This document shows positions 23,694 to 25,605 of a stretch of 25,605 nucleotides of DNA, piece by piece. This stretch comes from a virus. The stretch is taken from positions 1 through 25,605 of IMG/VR virus record IMGVR_UViG_3300030109_001814, one strand, 5' to 3'. How positions within the stretch are numbered: position 1 is the stretch's first letter; the number at the start of each line of letters is the position of its first letter. A model generated the notes under the pieces. The model had not been told where the DNA came from. It searched no databases and saw nothing but the letters and a program-made list of their open reading frames with translations. A program made the position numbers and the translations under genes.

Positions 23694-25172
23694 TTAAATC
23701 AACTTTATTTGTTTCTCATCAGTAAGCCAATCTTTTAATTCTTCTCCAAGCACTTGACTTGCTAAATTTTTCTTACTTTTTAAGGCTTTAAGTACTTTTT
23801 CATCTACAGTTTTCGGGCTTACCAAATCAACATAAGTTACACTTTTAGTCTGTCCAATTCTATGTGCTCTATCTTCAGACTGAAGTCTTATTTCTAAATC
23901 ATAATTATTTGAATAATAAATAACGGTATTAGCTTGAGTAAGCGTAATTCCAAAACCCCCAGTACGACTATTACCAACAAAAAAACGTACATTCGAATCA
24001 GGGTCTTGAAAAGAATCTACTGCTATTTGTCTTTCTTCTTGTGAGGTAGCACCATAGAAAGTAACAAAACTGTCCTTACCAAATTTTTCTGACAATTCTC
24101 GACCAATATTCACAATATCGTGAACGAATGTAGCCCAGATTATGATTTTACCATTTGCTTCTTCACAGACATTGATAAGTTCATTTAACCTGTCATTTTT
24201 TATTTCTGTAGTATTGCCCTCGTCATCATTTATAAACCCACAACATATTTGTTGAAGTCGTATGATTTGTGTAAGAACATTGGTTGTTGTTGATAACTGA
24301 CCATCCTCTAACATAGCCAAAGCTAACTTGGACATTTGCATATATACTTTGTTTTGTTCAGGAGAAAGAGGCACTTCTCTTCTAATAAAAATCTTATCTG
24401 GCAAATCCAGACAATCTTTCTTTAAGGTTCTACTTGAGAAACCATCAAGTTTTTCGTTTAACTCTTCTAACTTTCTAAATCCTACAATCTGTTGAATTGA
24501 ACGTGGTCCAAAATTCCTTTTCTGAAGAACTGCGTATCGAGCTTGAAATGAATAATAACTTTTAAAATTGAGTAATGTCGGGTTCAGAAATTCACACTGA
24601 GAGTACAGATCCATTGGGGATTGAGTTATGGGAGAGCCTGTTAAAATACGTTTGTATTTACAATTTTGCCCTACATATATTACATTCTTGGTTCTTGAAG
24701 CTTTTCTATTTTTAATAGTAGTGCTCTCATCCACTATAATCATACTATTAGGAAAACGTTTTGTGAACCAATGGGCAGTATTTGTGCCTTTAGAGGTGCT
24801 TAAAGCCTCCACATTCATTACAAATATTTTTAATTTTTTGGTTTTGCACAAGTCTTCAAAACTAGACCTAAACTTTTGTGTTATGTTTGGTTGCCAAGCA
24901 AGCACGACATAGTCGGTTTTATCTGACATATGAGCTGGAATTTCTTTATAAACCCAATTATGATACACTCCCTTTGGGGCAATAATTAAAGCAGCGTCAA
25001 TTTCATTTTCTTGATACAATAAACCTAAAGTATCCACCGCTATTTTTGACTTCCCAGTTCCCATTTCCATGAACAAAGCATAATATTTTTCTTGCCAAGA
25101 TTTTTCTAAAACTTGCATTTGATGTTCATAAGGCTTTGTTTTAAAATCGAATAATTCAATAATTTCAGACAT
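23694..25172 (-). CDS. SNF2-type DNA helicase/translocase (492 aa)
   Basis: The 492-aa product is a superfamily 2 ATPase of the SNF2 type, which moves on duplex DNA using ATP. All core motifs are present in order: Q-like YEHQ at 15-18; Walker A EMGTGKSKIA at 36-45; Ia IIAPKGVYHNW at 63-73; II DEST at 148-151; III LTGSP at 177-181; IV IIIWATF at 343-349; V GGFGITLTQANTVIYY at 405-420; VI QSEDRAHRIGQ at 431-441 with arginine fingers. There is no added nuclease domain and the N-terminal part is short. AAGGAGAA (on the minus strand, 25177-25184) is its ribosome binding site. It is read from its own divergent control region, opposite to the virion operon. A role in phage replication, recombination or DNA-protein remodelling is likely. 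Confidence 0.9.
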   Translation of the reverse strand: MSEIIELFDFKTKPYEHQMQVLEKSWQEKYYALFMEMGTGKSKIAVDTLGLLYQENEIDAALIIAPKGVYHNWVYKEIPAHMSDKTDYVVLAWQPNITQKFRSSFEDLCKTKKLKIFVMNVEALSTSKGTNTAHWFTKRFPNSMIIVDESTTIKNRKASRTKNVIYVGQNCKYKRILTGSPITQSPMDLYSQCEFLNPTLLNFKSYYSFQARYAVLQKRNFGPRSIQQIVGFRKLEELNEKLDGFSSRTLKKDCLDLPDKIFIRREVPLSPEQNKVYMQMSKLALAMLEDGQLSTTTNVLTQIIRLQQICCGFINDDEGNTTEIKNDRLNELINVCEEANGKIIIWATFVHDIVNIGRELSEKFGKDSFVTFYGATSQEERQIAVDSFQDPDSNVRFFVGNSRTGGFGITLTQANTVIYYSNNYDLEIRLQSEDRAHRIGQTKSVTYVDLVSPKTVDEKVLKALKSKKNLASQVLGEELKDWLTDEKQIKLI

Positions 25173-25182
25173 GATTTTCTCC

Positions 25183-25210
25183 TTGACTATCAGATATTAT
25201 GCGTTATTAT
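25183..25210 (+). promoter_or_regulatory. Sigma70-like promoter for the right-edge gene
   Basis: TTGACT at 25183-25188 and TATTAT at 25205-25210 form a -35/-10 pair with 16-bp spacing; each matches five of six consensus bases. The pair faces right, toward the gene at 25267. In the other direction TTGATT (minus strand, 25214-25219) with TAATAT about 17 bp further could drive the helicase, so the two promoters would overlap. Confidence 0.5.
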
Positions 25211-25216
25211 CAGATA
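25188..25216. promoter_or_regulatory. Direct repeat TATCAGATA, operator-like
   Basis: TATCAGATA occurs at 25188-25196 and again at 25208-25216, an exact 9-bp direct repeat at a period of 20 bp (about two helical turns), so both copies would face the same side of DNA. The first copy abuts the -35 box and the second overlaps the -10 box of the rightward promoter candidate and lies inside the leftward one. A regulator bound here could control both genes. No regulator gene is seen in the window. Confidence 0.45.
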
Positions 25217-25266
25217 AATCAAGAGTAAAATCTCTTTAAACATGAAACACGAACAAAGGAGCAATC

Positions 25267-25605
25267 ATGAGTGATGATTTAACATCTTTATTCCAAGCAG
25301 ATGCGGAAGAAAAACAAAAATCTGCTTTTGAAGGACTTAATGACACAGGTCTTTTCGTTATAGCTAGATTAGCCAAAAATATTCAAAACGTTGAAGAGAA
25401 TTTGGCTGTATCTGAAAATTTAGTAAAACAATATAAAAAAGAACTTCAGAAATTGACTGACGAAGAACTTCCACAATATTTGGCAGAGATGGGGCTTTCA
25501 AGCATCAAACTTGAAGACGGCTCAAAAATTGATGTTAAAAAGACATATGGTGGCAGTATTAAGAAAGACAATGAACAGGAGGCTTTTGCATGGTTACGTC
25601 AAAAC
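25267..25605 (+). CDS. Conserved acidic/helical phage protein, cut by window edge
   Basis: The visible 113 residues run off the right edge. The N-terminus is acidic (MSDDLTSLFQADAEEKQK). Residues 30-68 are a coiled-coil-like helix (ARLAKNIQNVEENLAVSENL, KQYKKELQKL), followed by EELPQYLAEMGLSSIKLEDGS at 67-87 and KIDVKKTYGGSI at 88-99. I associate this outline with a conserved protein of T7-like and pelagiphage-type genomes found near replication or portal genes, but I know no function. The start is firm: AAAGGAG at 25255-25261 gives 5-bp spacing to ATG 25267. It begins a new rightward unit from the divergent control region; its 3' end and downstream partners are outside the window. Confidence 0.75.
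   Translation, partial: MSDDLTSLFQADAEEKQKSAFEGLNDTGLFVIARLAKNIQNVEENLAVSENLVKQYKKELQKLTDEELPQYLAEMGLSSIKLEDGSKIDVKKTYGGSIKKDNEQEAFAWLRQN

Noticed and set aside
23691-23705. Hairpin AAGTT-AAATC-AACTT as a bidirectional terminator
   Set aside because: The stem has only 5 bp, with one G-C pair, and no proper T tract follows on either strand.
24628-24912. Plus-strand frame of 94 aa within the helicase gene
   Set aside because: It lies wholly inside a gene with a full set of SNF2 motifs and has no supporting signal.
25242-25274. Ten-codon frame starting at ATG 25242, possible leader peptide
   Set aside because: It has no ribosome binding site of its own and simply covers the ribosome binding site and start of the next gene in another frame.

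Overview
The window is a piece of a tailed bacteriophage genome, almost certainly a marine podovirus-type phage. The evidence is a long, tightly packed rightward series of virion genes carrying adaptor and tail-hub proteins that resemble P22 gp4 and gp10, several fibre-like proteins, very large ejection-type proteins and a GH108 muramidase. The DNA is AT-rich, and many proteins carry sequence signatures I associate with seawater phages (the KRAYFISDRSGFRY protein, the C-terminal DDVPAML..GEFVMT motif, fibre proteins with LamG- and SPRY-like domains). HMO-2011-type phages of SAR116/SAR11-like hosts are one plausible home, but without portal, capsid, terminase or polymerase in the window I cannot settle this.

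Layout. Positions 48-4073 hold a Met/Lys/Gly-rich mini-protein, head-tail adaptor candidates, a fibre-like protein ending in a cupredoxin-like domain, a DUF115-like Rossmannoid protein that is not an obvious structural component, and small virion proteins. Positions 4109-12127 are the host-contact block: a 61-aa acidic protein, a 709-aa putative tail protein, an 853-aa LamG/SPRY/triple-module fibre protein, a tail-fibre chaperone-like protein, a 530-aa protein made of about 19 short repeats, and a 341-aa fibre-type protein. Positions 12130-14249 hold the P22 gp10-like tail hub protein and a small companion. Positions 14249-23685 are the ejection/internal-virion block (391, 282, 819, 1139 and 338 aa) with the muramidase embedded in it.

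The rightward series ends at 23685. A leftward SNF2-type helicase/ATPase gene (23694-25172) meets it tail to tail with only 8 bp between them. A 94-bp divergent control region (25173-25266) follows, with a promoter-like sequence and a 9-bp direct repeat at exactly 20-bp period. A new rightward gene starts there and runs off the right edge.

The rightward genes look like one late operon. Intergenic gaps are mostly 0-13 bp, eight junctions have the overlapping stop/start TAATG, and I see no convincing internal terminator or promoter. No tRNA, rRNA, CRISPR array, insertion sequence or integration site was seen. No stretch over 300 bases lacks a gene. The least described points are the type-1-copper-like ligand set on a phage fibre protein, the repeat protein whose period shifts from 24 to about 22 residues, the five-copy repeat in the 819-aa ejection protein, and the DUF115-like gene in the tail cluster.
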